Shown: positions 17,862 through 26,842 of the stretch, piece after piece
Numbering within the stretch: the stretch's first letter is position 1
Layout of the letters: each line of letters opens with the position of its first letter
DNA from: Oligoflexia bacterium
GTDB lineage: Bacteria; Bdellovibrionota; UBA1018
DNA: 34,905 nucleotides
Assembly (NCBI GenBank): GCA_903898645.1
Contig: CAIUGE010000020.1
Span: 1-34,905 of the forward strand
Reading direction: 5' to 3'
Translations under genes and position numbers: made by a program
Notes under the pieces: generated by a model
What the model was told of the DNA's origin: nothing
Seen by the model: only the letters and a program-made list of their open reading frames with translations
The model's database searches: none

Positions 17862-18384
17862 CGTTTTTGCAGTGCCCGTCGAACTTCAAAACGTTACCAC
17901 AAAGCTAAAAAAATCACTTGAAGCTCAGTTTGTGCAAAAAAGCCCTGAAGGCGAGATGCGAGGGACACTTTTTTTCTCCTTGCCACAAAAACGTATGAAG
18001 CTCGTGAGCGCCAACGCCCAGATCCTTATTACAAGCACTGAGATGCGTGTCCTGACACCCGCATCCCCTCCCTTTCCAGCACAATTCGTGAAAAAAAAGC
18101 ACGACGCCTCCTCCCCATTACTTTTTTTTAACCATATCCTGGCTGGATCCTTCCCTAAGGAGCTCTTTGGTGCTTTCAAAAAACAGGATAGTGAGCATTT
18201 CTCTGTTGCCCTGGTACAGCCTGGCAGTCAAAATGTCTTCATTACACTTGAAAAAAAATTCATCCATGAAGTACGCATCGGGGACGTCAGCATGCAGATC
18301 TCGCAGGTGAAGTCTGGGCCCGTCCCGGACCTTGATCTTGTCGCGCCACCAGGTGCTGAGCTCGTCGACGACTTGCCAAAATAG
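17827..18384 (+). CDS. lolA: LolA-like outer-membrane lipoprotein carrier
   Basis: A 185-residue periplasmic protein that probably ferries lipoproteins from the inner to the outer membrane. A signal peptide (FLKWYLLLCTSVFA) is followed by a LolA-type half-barrel sequence: LKKSLEAQFVQKS, GEMRGTLFFSLPQKRMKL, ILITSTEMRVLTP and a C-terminal hydrophobic-charged alternation ending in LDLVAPPGAELVDDL. It begins at GTG 17827, six bases after GGAGG, and overlaps the smc end by 35 bases. The LolA call rests on order and character of the strands, not on an invariant catalytic motif. No LolB or LolCDE is in the window. Confidence 0.82.
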   Translation: MFLKWYLLLCTSVFAVPVELQNVTTKLKKSLEAQFVQKSPEGEMRGTLFFSLPQKRMKLVSANAQILITSTEMRVLTPASPPFPAQFVKKKHDASSPLLFFNHILAGSFPKELFGAFKKQDSEHFSVALVQPGSQNVFITLEKKFIHEVRIGDVSMQISQVKSGPVPDLDLVAPPGAELVDDLPK

Positions 18385-18411
18385 GCACTTTCCTGTATCA
18401 TTCGCGTCCAT

Positions 18412-18912
18412 ATGAGCCCCTCTTTTGATATCTCCGCTGAAATGAATTGGCAGGAACTTGATAATGCCGTCAACCAGACCGAAAAAGAAATCTCACAGCG
18501 CTTTGATTTCAAAGGCACAAAAGTCGAGATCAAGCTCGACAAGAAAGAAAAAACGCTCACTTTGTGGTGTGGAGAGGAAGGTAAACTCGAAGCCGTCCGT
18601 GACGTTCTGCATAATAAGCTTATTAAACGTGGCCTCTCCTTACTGTCGTTTGACACAGAGCCTCCTGAGGGAGCATTCGGCCAAAGTGTCAGACAGAAGA
18701 TCCTTATTATGGCTGGGGTCACGAAGGAAAAGGCAAAAGACATTATCGCAAGCCTCAAAGACAGCAAGATCAAGGTCCAAGCTCAAGTTCAAGACGAGCA
18801 GGTCCGTGTGACAGGCAAGAATCGCGACGACCTCCAATCGGCAATTGCACATTTACGTGCCCAGCAAGACAAGCTCAGCGTTGCCATGCAGTTCGGCAAT
18901 TTTCGTGACTAA
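18412..18912 (+). CDS. yajQ: YajQ family nucleotide-binding protein
   Basis: A 166-residue cytosolic protein of the DUF520/YajQ family. Members bind nucleotides or cyclic-di-GMP, and one in Xanthomonas acts as a c-di-GMP effector; the role here is inferred only. The signatures are MPSFDI-like MSPSFDIS at the start, RFDFKGTK, GLSLLSFD and the C-terminal QVRVTGKNRDDLQ. It is full length. It follows lolA by 27 bases and overlaps rimO by eight bases, which indicates one transcript. Confidence 0.93.
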   Translation: MSPSFDISAEMNWQELDNAVNQTEKEISQRFDFKGTKVEIKLDKKEKTLTLWCGEEGKLEAVRDVLHNKLIKRGLSLLSFDTEPPEGAFGQSVRQKILIMAGVTKEKAKDIIASLKDSKIKVQAQVQDEQVRVTGKNRDDLQSAIAHLRAQQDKLSVAMQFGNFRD

Positions 18913-20257
18913 TATTTATTTTGTCAGTCTTGGCTGCTCCAAGAACCTAGTGGATTCAGAAGTCATGCTCGGAATACTTACCCAGGATCAAGCTTACCGT
19001 ATTGTTGATCAGCCAGATGATGCGCGCATCATTATTGTCAATACCTGTGCATTTATCGATGCCTCCAAAAAAGAGTCCGTCGAAGTCATCCTCGAGATGG
19101 CCGAATGGAAAGAGCGAGGTGTCTGCGAGCTTTTGGTTGCATCAGGCTGCATGGCCCAACGGTATGCTGAGAAGCTAGAAAAAGAGCTCCCCGAAGTAGA
19201 TCTATTTATCGGCACAGGCCAGTACCATAGAATTCGGGAATTGTTAGAAACAAGAGCCCAGAAAGCCTATGTTGATCAGCCTGCTTTTATCCATACCGAT
19301 ACAGATCCTCGTGTCCATACGGGCCTCAAGGCTTCAGCATATCTCAAGCTGAGCGAGGGCTGTAATAGGCGCTGTGCATTTTGTATCATCCCAACACTGC
19401 GAGGTAATGTGCGCTCGCGGACTATTGCCTCGCTTGTGAAGGAGGCCACATCGCTGGTGCAGGCAGGTGTGAGAGAAATCAACTGTGTCGCGCAAGATCT
19501 GACCGAATATGGGATGGAAAAACGCTACCGAGATGAAAAGCTTGAATGGCTTTTACCACAACTTGCTCTTATAGAAGGCTTGAGATGGATTCGACTTCAC
19601 TATGTCTATCCAGACGCCTTCTCCGATGAACTCATTGATATTGTTGCGCGTGAACCCAAAATAGTAAAATACCTCGATATGCCAATCCAGCACACCCAGG
19701 ACGGTATTTTGGAGCGTATGAATAGACGGCTGAGACGGGACCGTCTGTTTGAGCTTATTGCAAAAATACGTACACGTATCCCAGGCATTGTTTTTCGCAC
19801 CTCTATTATTGTTGGCTTCCCTGGTGAGACAGAAGAAGATTTCCAGGGACTTTGCCAAGACCTAAAGGCTCTTGATCTCGACCATGTCGGTATCTTCACC
19901 TATTCCCAGGAAGAAGGAACGCCTGCTGCCACGATGCCTGATCAGGTGCACTATGCAACCAAGCAGCGCCGTAAGCGGATTTTGGAAGCGCTTTTAGAAA
20001 AAGCCCGCGCACATCGCTACGAAAAGTTAATCGGCACTCAAACAGAGGTTCTACTTGAGCGCATTGAAAGCGGTCTTTTACTAGGCCGCATGCCAACCCA
20101 GGCCGAAGGTATCGATGGCATTTTTTATATTAATGATGCCAAGGATCCTGCATTTTTAGCAAACCTTATTCCTGGCTCATTTCTAACAGCAACCATTACA
20201 CAGGCAAATGGCGCTGATATTTTTGGCTCACTCGATGGACCAGGCAGCACGCAATAA
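18905..20257 (+). CDS. rimO: Ribosomal protein S12 methylthiotransferase
   Basis: A radical-SAM methylthiotransferase that adds a methylthio group to an aspartate of ribosomal protein S12. The 450 residues contain the N-terminal iron-sulfur cysteines in SLGCSKNLVDSE, NTCAFI and SGCMAQ, the radical-SAM cluster CNRRCAFC, IIVGFPGETEEDF and a C-terminal TRAM domain. The motif SLGCSKNLVDSEVM separates RimO from MiaB. The GTG at 18905 puts this motif at the expected N-terminal position and overlaps yajQ by eight bases. Confidence 0.95.
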   Translation: MTNIYFVSLGCSKNLVDSEVMLGILTQDQAYRIVDQPDDARIIIVNTCAFIDASKKESVEVILEMAEWKERGVCELLVASGCMAQRYAEKLEKELPEVDLFIGTGQYHRIRELLETRAQKAYVDQPAFIHTDTDPRVHTGLKASAYLKLSEGCNRRCAFCIIPTLRGNVRSRTIASLVKEATSLVQAGVREINCVAQDLTEYGMEKRYRDEKLEWLLPQLALIEGLRWIRLHYVYPDAFSDELIDIVAREPKIVKYLDMPIQHTQDGILERMNRRLRRDRLFELIAKIRTRIPGIVFRTSIIVGFPGETEEDFQGLCQDLKALDLDHVGIFTYSQEEGTPAATMPDQVHYATKQRRKRILEALLEKARAHRYEKLIGTQTEVLLERIESGLLLGRMPTQAEGIDGIFYINDAKDPAFLANLIPGSFLTATITQANGADIFGSLDGPGSTQ

Positions 20258-21164
20258 AGGATTTGTTGCCTCTCTTGTTCCTCTAGATACTCAGGCACTT
20301 GCTCCTCATATAACTGCATTCGACCGAGCACTGGCAGCTAAGCTCCATGGCTCTATGAGGTACCTCGAGCGAGGCCGCAACAAACGCGCTGACCCACAAC
20401 TTGTTCTGCCAGGAGCGCAAAGCATCCTATGTGTTGCTTTGCCCTACAATGGCCGTCATAATGAGAGCCTCGCAACTGGCCCCCTGTCTGCAACCTATGC
20501 ACGAGGCGAAGATTACCATGCTGTTATCAAAGAGCACCTCTTAGAAATTTGTACGCCTTTGCCCAAGGGCACCTGGAAGATCTGTGTCGATACGAGTGCA
20601 GTCATGGAAAAAGCCTGGGCAGAAATCGCTGGCATTGGCTGGATGGGTCGCCATGGCCTTATTATAACGAAAAATTTTGGCAGCTATGTCTACTTAGCTG
20701 AAGTCCTTCTCACTATGCCTTGTGACAAAAAACCTCAGCCACTACCGCGCCTGTGCGGCAATTGCCACAAATGTGAGACCATTTGCCCAACTCAGGCCCT
20801 TTCAAACGGCGTCCTTGATGCACGCCGCTGCATCGCGTATTGCACACTTGAAGACGCATCTAGTACAGAAGAGACCTATGGCTGGCACGCAGGATGCGAC
20901 CTGTGCCAACAGGTGTGTCCCTTTAACCAAAAAGCCTTGAAGGCAAGCCCGCCACCACCTGCACAACTCCCTTGGCTCATGCTTCTGCAAGAAACAGATG
21001 GAGAGCGGCGCCAAAGACTCTCCCACTCTGCCCTCGGCTACGTACGGGATGAGCATGCAAGGAAGAATTTGATACAAGCCGCACGCTACGCGATCCAAGA
21101 AGGCCTCTTCCCCATGACAGAAGAGGCTCTCCTGGCTCTTAGGCGGCTTTCATTGCACGAATAA
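20235..21164 (+). CDS. queG: Epoxyqueuosine reductase
   Basis: A cobalamin- and iron-sulfur-dependent enzyme for the last step of queuosine tRNA modification. The 309 residues include the DUF1730-type N-terminal domain, the catalytic region VDTSAVMEKAWAEIAGIGWMG, and two [4Fe-4S] cysteine sets, CGNCHKCETICP and CDLCQQVCP, with a further Cys in RRCIAYC. It is shorter than E. coli QueG (about 379 residues), like many non-enteric forms. ATG 20235 overlaps rimO by 23 bases; ATG 20208 in the same frame would lengthen it by nine residues. It closes the smc run. No other queuosine gene is in the window. Confidence 0.92.
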   Translation: MDQAARNKGFVASLVPLDTQALAPHITAFDRALAAKLHGSMRYLERGRNKRADPQLVLPGAQSILCVALPYNGRHNESLATGPLSATYARGEDYHAVIKEHLLEICTPLPKGTWKICVDTSAVMEKAWAEIAGIGWMGRHGLIITKNFGSYVYLAEVLLTMPCDKKPQPLPRLCGNCHKCETICPTQALSNGVLDARRCIAYCTLEDASSTEETYGWHAGCDLCQQVCPFNQKALKASPPPPAQLPWLMLLQETDGERRQRLSHSALGYVRDEHARKNLIQAARYAIQEGLFPMTEEALLALRRLSLHE

Positions 21165-21210
21165 GCTGCTGCAGACTGCTTGCCTCACCTACACACATAA
21201 ACTATACATC

Positions 21211-21238
21211 AACGCGATGCATCTAGACTGATCGCGTT
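21211..21238. repeat. 8-bp perfect inverted repeat before the exporter operon
   Basis: AACGCGAT at 21211 and ATCGCGTT at 21231 are perfect reverse complements separated by 12 bases. A second small inverted repeat (ACGATT / AATCGT) follows at about 21239-21255. Neither has a T-run, so a repressor operator for the following exporter genes is as likely as a weak terminator for queG. Confidence 0.45.
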
Positions 21239-21279
21239 ACGATTGCAAAAAATCGTCAATTCGTGTAAAAGAAGACGCA

Positions 21280-22605
21280 ATGCATATTAAAAGGCCGACT
21301 CAAACTTTGGTAGCTATCTGCTTCCTCCCTGCGTCGGCTTTTGCGATGAATCTAACGCAGGCTGTTGAGTATGCGCTTATACATGCACCTACTGTTATGA
21401 TCGCAGCCCAAGAGCGCAGCATAAAAAAAATAGAACAAAAAAGTGCCTTCGCAAAGCTCTTACCAAGCCTCGACCTGGCAACAACGAACGGTCTTGAAAA
21501 CAATATCCCCCTCAGCAGAGCCTCCCTATTTCAAGTAGCAAACCCGGACGCGCCATGGGCAAGTGCCATCAAATTTGGCATCACGCAAAAATTTTATGAC
21601 AATGGACGTAGCTGGATCAAGAAAGAGACCTCCGACTTTGCTGCCGATCTCGCAGATATCCGGTACCTTAAAATACGGGACATGCTCATCCGTGATATTG
21701 CACTTGAGTACTACCAATACTCGCTTGCCAGACGCCTTACTGACGTGAGAGAGCAGCAACAAGAGATCATGCGTCGACAGTTTGAAACCATGATGCAAGA
21801 ATATGAGCAAGGCCTAAAAACAAAAAATGACTACTTGCGCTTCAAAGCCCAGCTCCAACGATCCGAAATCGAACTCCTTTCAGCTATAAACAAATGTACG
21901 CAATCAACGATTGAAATCCGAAGACTTATTGGATCCATGCAGCAAGAAGACATTACGTTTGAACCACTGCCTGTCATCCATCACAAACGAGTTGAGGATA
22001 TCCTCAGTCAAGACGTACCGCCTATTGAAAAAACATATGATTATAAAATAGCTGCCATGAGTCATGGTATCAATACAAATATAGTCAGAATGAGTGAGCG
22101 CTCCTACTGGCCAAATGTTTTTCTTGAATCATCAGCTATGTATAATAATAAAAATTATATAAATGCAATCTCATTCGGAAGCAAAAACGCCCTCTCCTAC
22201 ACCCTCCTTCTGAGACTTGAGTACAATATCTGGGACTGGGGAATTCGCCGAAATGATGTTGCTATCGCCACTAGTAAGTGTGAAATTCAGGAAACAAAGC
22301 TCCAAAAAGAACTTATCGAATCGCAAGCGCTTTTGGCAAATCTTTCAAGTGAGATTATACGCATTCGCCCAAGCTTTGAACTCAGCCATGAACTTCTCGC
22401 ACTTGAAGAGAAAAGCACTGCGAATCTAAGAAATCAGTACCGTGAAGGCAAAGTCAGCTTTCTCGATCTTGTGACAGGACTCAATAACCTTCTCGATGCA
22501 AAGATTCGATTTTTCACATCCTATTTTGACGCGCAAAGCGCCTACACAAAATACACCTATCTGGAGGGGAGCATTTATGAAAGCATTTTTCAAAAAACAG
22601 AATAA
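21280..22605 (+). CDS. TolC-family outer-membrane efflux protein (exporter 1)
   Basis: The outer-membrane channel of a tripartite exporter. A Sec signal peptide (TLVAICFLPASAFA) precedes a 441-residue TolC-type protein: NLTQAVEYAL at the mature start, long alternating helical segments, LPSLDLATTNGL strand regions, and the second structural repeat with EYNIWDWGIRRNDV and EGKVSFLDLVTGLNNLLDAKI. No lipobox cysteine is present, so it is a non-lipidated channel. The gene overlaps the following adaptor gene by 29 bases. Confidence 0.9.
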   Translation: MHIKRPTQTLVAICFLPASAFAMNLTQAVEYALIHAPTVMIAAQERSIKKIEQKSAFAKLLPSLDLATTNGLENNIPLSRASLFQVANPDAPWASAIKFGITQKFYDNGRSWIKKETSDFAADLADIRYLKIRDMLIRDIALEYYQYSLARRLTDVREQQQEIMRRQFETMMQEYEQGLKTKNDYLRFKAQLQRSEIELLSAINKCTQSTIEIRRLIGSMQQEDITFEPLPVIHHKRVEDILSQDVPPIEKTYDYKIAAMSHGINTNIVRMSERSYWPNVFLESSAMYNNKNYINAISFGSKNALSYTLLLRLEYNIWDWGIRRNDVAIATSKCEIQETKLQKELIESQALLANLSSEIIRIRPSFELSHELLALEEKSTANLRNQYREGKVSFLDLVTGLNNLLDAKIRFFTSYFDAQSAYTKYTYLEGSIYESIFQKTE

Positions 22606-23464
22606 GAAGTTCTTCGTAATCACACTTTGCATCATTATTGTCATCTCTTTTATCTTCTCGACAAAAAAACAACCACCAAAAATGATCACCCATCAGATGC
22701 ACCTCGGCGACCTCATCCAGCGTGTCACCATTCCTGGATCTGTTGCGCCCAATAAAAAAACAGTCCTTACTGCTCCTTTTCGAGGATTCATTAAAAAACT
22801 CTTTGTCGACGTTGGCGATCATGTCCATACCGGAGACCCAGTCATTAGCATTGTCCAATCTCTCAAAGACAGGATCCCAGACGAAGACCTCCATCCTCTC
22901 AGGGCGCCCTTTTCAGGAAAAATTGTACAGATCTTAAAAACAGAAGGTGAATCAGTCGAAGCACAAAGCGCCCAATCCGATAACGCAGCCCTCATCCGCA
23001 TCGATGATCTCTCTCGCCTCTTTGCTGAGGCTCTTGCGCCTGAAGTTGACGTGGGGAAATTACGTATTGGGCTCACAACGACCATGAAAGCACCTGCCGT
23101 TCTCGATCATACATATCACGGCATTATTAGGTCTATCTTTTTATCTGCAAAAGAGCAAAAAGACTGGGAAAAAGCGCGCATTGAATTTCCAGTAGGCATT
23201 GAAATTATTGATTTTGACGACAAGCTCATGCCCGGCATGTCCCTACTGATTGATGTAATAACACTAGTAAAAAAGAACGTCCTCATCATTCCTCATGATT
23301 TTCTACTGCACGAAAATGATCACTATACGGTTATGATGGAGAATGGATCATCGCGTAATATTGTCATTGGCGCACGCAATGATGAAGGAGCTGAAGTTAT
23401 TTCAGGCCTCAAAGAACATGACAGAATCATAGCGCCTGACCCACTTGGGAACGAAGCGCCATGA
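22577..23464 (+). CDS. Membrane-fusion (HlyD/MacA-type) adaptor lacking the helical hairpin
   Basis: A 295-residue adaptor joining the ABC transporter to the outer-membrane channel. One N-terminal membrane anchor (residues about 12-28) is followed by the lipoyl half-motif at about 62-93 and its partner at about 107-142. Only some 13 residues (SLKDRIPDEDLHP) separate the halves, so the coiled-coil hairpin that contacts TolC in MacA or AcrA is absent. A beta-barrel and membrane-proximal region follow (MPGMSLLIDVITLVKKNVLIIP). GGAGGGG lies seven bases before the ATG. The gene overlaps tolC by 29 bases and macB by an ATGA junction. Confidence 0.85.
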   Translation: MKAFFKKQNKKFFVITLCIIIVISFIFSTKKQPPKMITHQMHLGDLIQRVTIPGSVAPNKKTVLTAPFRGFIKKLFVDVGDHVHTGDPVISIVQSLKDRIPDEDLHPLRAPFSGKIVQILKTEGESVEAQSAQSDNAALIRIDDLSRLFAEALAPEVDVGKLRIGLTTTMKAPAVLDHTYHGIIRSIFLSAKEQKDWEKARIEFPVGIEIIDFDDKLMPGMSLLIDVITLVKKNVLIIPHDFLLHENDHYTVMMENGSSRNIVIGARNDEGAEVISGLKEHDRIIAPDPLGNEAP

Positions 23465-25485
23465 ATGAACCTCTTATTGAAGTGCGCAATATCTGCTTGT
23501 CTTACAGTAACGAAAGAGCAGATGGTCTCGTTTTAAAAAATATCAATCTTTCTATCAATAGAGGAGATTTTGTCAGCATCCTCGGTCCATCAGGATCAGG
23601 CAAATCGACGCTCTTCCACATTCTCGGGCTCTTACTCCGACCAACGGAAGGACATGTTTTTTTCCACGGCATTGATACAAAGAATTTTTCACCTGATATG
23701 CATGCATTTTTGCGCAATCGACATATTGGATTTATTTTTCAAGACTTCCATCTTTTGCCACATGCAACTGCACTCGACAATATCTGTTTAGCTGCACGTT
23801 ACCCATCAGAAATATCTCCCGCTATAGTCAATCCTCGACGAAAAGCCTACACAATAGCTGAACGATTAGGCATCGAACATATCCTCGATCTCTATCCAAC
23901 GCAGCTCTCAGGAGGACAGCAGCAACGAGTATCCATCGCCCGAGCCCTCATGCATGACGTTGACATTATTCTGGCAGACGAACCAACTGGAAAACTCGAT
24001 CAAAAAAACGCCCGCGCTGTTGTGACTATTTTCGAAGAACTTCATCAAGAAGGCAAAACAATTATCATGATCACGCATGATCTTGCAATTGCACATCATG
24101 CCTACCGCTCTATTGAACTGATTGATGGCACCATCCATGCAACACATACGCTTAAAAAACCACATTACGTTCCAGATTTTATTCCTGCAAGAACATTTTT
24201 GCCACCACGCCTACCTTTTCATAAATGCCTCCAAGCACTCTTTCCTGAAGCGCTCGCGCATATCATGCGAAATCGCATGAAATCTTTTCTTATGATGCTT
24301 GGGATTATAATTGGATCAGCATCACTCATCGTCATGCTGACGCTTGGCCGCTACACAAGCCGAAAAATTATTCAAAGCTACGAAATTCTTGGATCAAATA
24401 AAATCAGGGTCTATGGCTACCCTAATCAAAACCAAGTAGCTACAGATCAAGCTCCACTTGTCTTTCGCTCATTTCAGGTCGATAAAGATATAACGCCCCT
24501 CAAAAAGAAATTCACCGACATCAAACGAATAACGCCCATGCTGCGATCGGTATTCAAAAATGCTGCAGCAGGCGGAAAAATTATAGGAGAAAATCGCGTT
24601 GCACTGATGGGCATTGGACCTGACTACCCCTATATAACGCAACGAAAGATCCTGCTCGGACATCATTTGACTGAGTTTCATATCGAGAATAAAAGTCCAG
24701 TCTGCGTTGTTGGCTTTAGTATTGCCAAGCAACTTTTTGCGCACGAAAACCCTCTTGGCAAACTCATAGAAGTAACCGACAACTCAACGCTTCGTGTTCC
24801 ATGCCGCATTATTGGAGTCATGCAGTCAATTGAAAAGATCGAAAGCACAAATCCACCTAATTATCACGTCCTTGTGCCTTACACCTATGCAATTGCAACC
24901 AGCACCCAGCAATGGCACTCAATGATCCATGAAATCATCCTCCAAATTAACCCAAAAACAGTTAGCTCGTTTCATGAACGGCTCCATAAGCACTTTACTA
25001 CTCGCTATGGTAATTCTGGTACTTTTAATATCGGAAACGATAGCGAGCTCATCTCCCAGATGAAACGCTTTATCATGATGTTTGCGATATTTCTTACTTC
25101 ATCGGCTATTATCTCATTATGCGTCGGCGGTATCGGTATTCATAATATGATGCTTGTATCGATCGCGGAACGTATACGTGAATTTGGCATCCGCAAAGCA
25201 CTGGGCGCAACTGATCAAAGCATCAAACTCCAAATACTTATAGAAACAATGAGCCTCTGTAGCTTTGCTGGCTTTCTCGGCTTTCTCCTCGGCTTTTTTA
25301 TCTACGAAGCGTGTATCTTACTTGCAACCTACTTTGTACCAGAGCTCACTTTCGAATGGATCATCGAGCCGTCGGCCGTTGCATTTTCCTGTTTCGCCAT
25401 CTGTACAGTGGGCATCATCAGCGGCCTTCTGCCTGCACTCAAAACAAAAAAACTCAATGTGACAGAAGCCCTAAGTGCACGGTAA
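23461..25485 (+). CDS. macB: MacB-type ABC transporter, ATPase-permease fusion
   Basis: A 674-residue mechanotransmission ABC transporter of the MacB type. The N-terminal ATPase has Walker [10 protein letters not shown] (42-50), signature LSGGQQQR (149-156) and Walker [10 protein letters not shown] (about 169-177). The first membrane helix ([21 protein letters not shown]) begins near residue 278. A large periplasmic domain follows, then a C-terminal FtsX-like domain with three helices and the LGATDQSIK segment. Known homologues export macrolides, peptides or siderophores or act on lipoproteins; the substrate here is unknown. It is translationally coupled to its adaptor by ATGA. Confidence 0.92.
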   Translation: MNEPLIEVRNICLSYSNERADGLVLKNINLSINRGDFVSILGPSGSGKSTLFHILGLLLRPTEGHVFFHGIDTKNFSPDMHAFLRNRHIGFIFQDFHLLPHATALDNICLAARYPSEISPAIVNPRRKAYTIAERLGIEHILDLYPTQLSGGQQQRVSIARALMHDVDIILADEPTGKLDQKNARAVVTIFEELHQEGKTIIMITHDLAIAHHAYRSIELIDGTIHATHTLKKPHYVPDFIPARTFLPPRLPFHKCLQALFPEALAHIMRNRMKSFLMMLGIIIGSASLIVMLTLGRYTSRKIIQSYEILGSNKIRVYGYPNQNQVATDQAPLVFRSFQVDKDITPLKKKFTDIKRITPMLRSVFKNAAAGGKIIGENRVALMGIGPDYPYITQRKILLGHHLTEFHIENKSPVCVVGFSIAKQLFAHENPLGKLIEVTDNSTLRVPCRIIGVMQSIEKIESTNPPNYHVLVPYTYAIATSTQQWHSMIHEIILQINPKTVSSFHERLHKHFTTRYGNSGTFNIGNDSELISQMKRFIMMFAIFLTSSAIISLCVGGIGIHNMMLVSIAERIREFGIRKALGATDQSIKLQILIETMSLCSFAGFLGFLLGFFIYEACILLATYFVPELTFEWIIEPSAVAFSCFAICTVGIISGLLPALKTKKLNVTEALSAR

Positions 25486-25690
25486 ACCCAATCAGGCTTT
25501 ACAATATTGGCGCGGCGCATCTTCCATCACAAATGGAACTCACGGTTTTAGTCGCTTTGATAACAACGACCCGGCAGAGAAAAGCCTCTCAAGCTCCAGC
25601 TGCCGCCCCCACACGCCGAAAACACCTTGTCCTCATTGCGCACAAAGCCCTTCAAGAGCCATGTGCCTCAACTCGAGGTCATGCGCCTTA
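25486..25690 (+). pseudogene. Decayed HicA-like domain relic
   Basis: Right after the macB stop, the frame of base 25526 reads ITNGTHGFSRFDNNDPAEK, matching ITRGSHGFIRFNGTNPSGEK in the HicA-like domain of the exported protein at 31373. The DNA also matches over about 60 bases. Beyond 25579 the similarity appears to pass into another frame (EKPLKLQLPPPHAEN against EKAQTPICHHHGRDN), so a frameshift is likely. There is no ATG for this segment and no N-terminal region. I infer a decayed fragment of a paralogue, possibly the tail of a lost exported HicA-domain gene. Confidence is moderate because the match is short. Confidence 0.55.
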
Positions 25691-25726
25691 ATGCATCGCG
25701 CAAATCTCTAGGCGCTCACTTGCATC

Positions 25727-25754
25727 TTGCTTTATATTCTATAAAGACTATCCT
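25727..25754 (+). promoter_or_regulatory. Possible sigma70 promoter for the RND exporter
   Basis: TTGCTT and TATCCT are separated by 16 bases, about 25 bases ahead of the acrA start. Both boxes deviate from consensus. The position, directly before a three-gene operon and after an otherwise gene-free 290-base spacer, is the main support. Confidence 0.3.
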
Positions 25755-25777
25755 AGAAGAAGTGAAATTTACTTTAA

Positions 25778-26836
25778 ATGAAAAAAAAATACTTCTTTCT
25801 TCTTCTTCCAAGTTTTCTAGGGTGCCATCATAAAGCGCCCGAAGACCTAACGGCAGTTTTTAGCGCTATGAAACCTTGGCGAGAAAACGTCGAGATCACG
25901 CAACAGTATGTAGCTCAAATCCGCGCTATCCAACATATTGATATTCGAGCGTTTGAAAAAGGATACCTCCAAAAGATCTACGTCAATGAAGGTCAACGCG
26001 TCAAGAATGGCCAAGTAATGTTCCAGATCATGCCACTCCTGATGGAATCTGAATACAACAAGGCAAAAGCGGAGTATGAAATCGCAAAGATCGAATACAC
26101 AAATACAGAAAGACTCATGACGAAAAATATCGTATCGCCTAATGAGCTTGCTCTTGCAAAAGCAAAATTAGACAAATTTGCCGCAGAACAAAATCTCGCA
26201 AAGACGCATCTTGACTTCACAACAATCAAAGCTCCCTTTAGTGGCATTATTGATCGTTTCCGTGTCAGACTTGGAAGCCTTATTGAGGAAGGCGAACTGT
26301 TAAGCACTCTTTCAGACATCAGTCAACTATGGGTCTACTTTAATCTTTCTGAAACAGACTACCTCATGGAGGGTAAAAAATCCGCCGCAAAAGTCCAACT
26401 AGTCCTTGCTAACGGAAAAATCTATTCACATCTTGGCAAGATTGACACAATTGAAGCGGACTTCGATAACGAAACTGGCACCATTCCTTTCCGGGCTACA
26501 TTTCCAAATCCTGATCTCATTTTGCGGCATGGAGAAACAGGAAATATCCTTTTAACAAAAACATTGACCAATGCTCTCATTGTACCTCAAAAGGCAACAT
26601 TCGAGGTGGTCGACAAACGCTATGTGTATGTTGTGAACGAAAAAGGCGTTCTTGATGCGAGAGAGATCGCCATAGACAAGGAAATCTCTGGCCTCTTTGC
26701 CATCAAATCTGGACTTTCAGAAAAAGACACAGTGCTCCTCGAAGGTATCGGAAAATTAAAAAAAGGCGAAACTGTTCGAACGAAAATCCTAACAAAGCCT
26801 GAAATCATGCAAGGGCTAGAACTTAAAGCAGAGTAA
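25778..26836 (+). CDS. RND efflux periplasmic adaptor, lipoprotein (AcrA-like)
   Basis: A 352-residue adaptor of the RND pump encoded downstream. It starts with a short lipoprotein signal peptide and a lipid-attachment cysteine at residue 16 (PSFLGC). The first lipoyl half (FEKGYLQKIYVNEGQRVKNGQ) is followed by a helical hairpin at about 89-145, rich in Ala, Lys and Glu, then the second half (IKAPFSGIIDRF) and the beta-barrel. The full-length hairpin contrasts with the adaptor of exporter 1. The start lies just after an AT-rich spacer, and the gene is followed within six bases by the pump gene. Confidence 0.92.
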   Translation: MKKKYFFLLLPSFLGCHHKAPEDLTAVFSAMKPWRENVEITQQYVAQIRAIQHIDIRAFEKGYLQKIYVNEGQRVKNGQVMFQIMPLLMESEYNKAKAEYEIAKIEYTNTERLMTKNIVSPNELALAKAKLDKFAAEQNLAKTHLDFTTIKAPFSGIIDRFRVRLGSLIEEGELLSTLSDISQLWVYFNLSETDYLMEGKKSAAKVQLVLANGKIYSHLGKIDTIEADFDNETGTIPFRATFPNPDLILRHGETGNILLTKTLTNALIVPQKATFEVVDKRYVYVVNEKGVLDAREIAIDKEISGLFAIKSGLSEKDTVLLEGIGKLKKGETVRTKILTKPEIMQGLELKAE

Positions 26837-26842
26837 AACAGA

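Noticed and set aside
25311-25691. 126-residue open frame across the macB end and the following spacer
   Set aside because: Its first half is a shadow of macB in another phase; the second half lies over the HicA relic and has no start of its own.
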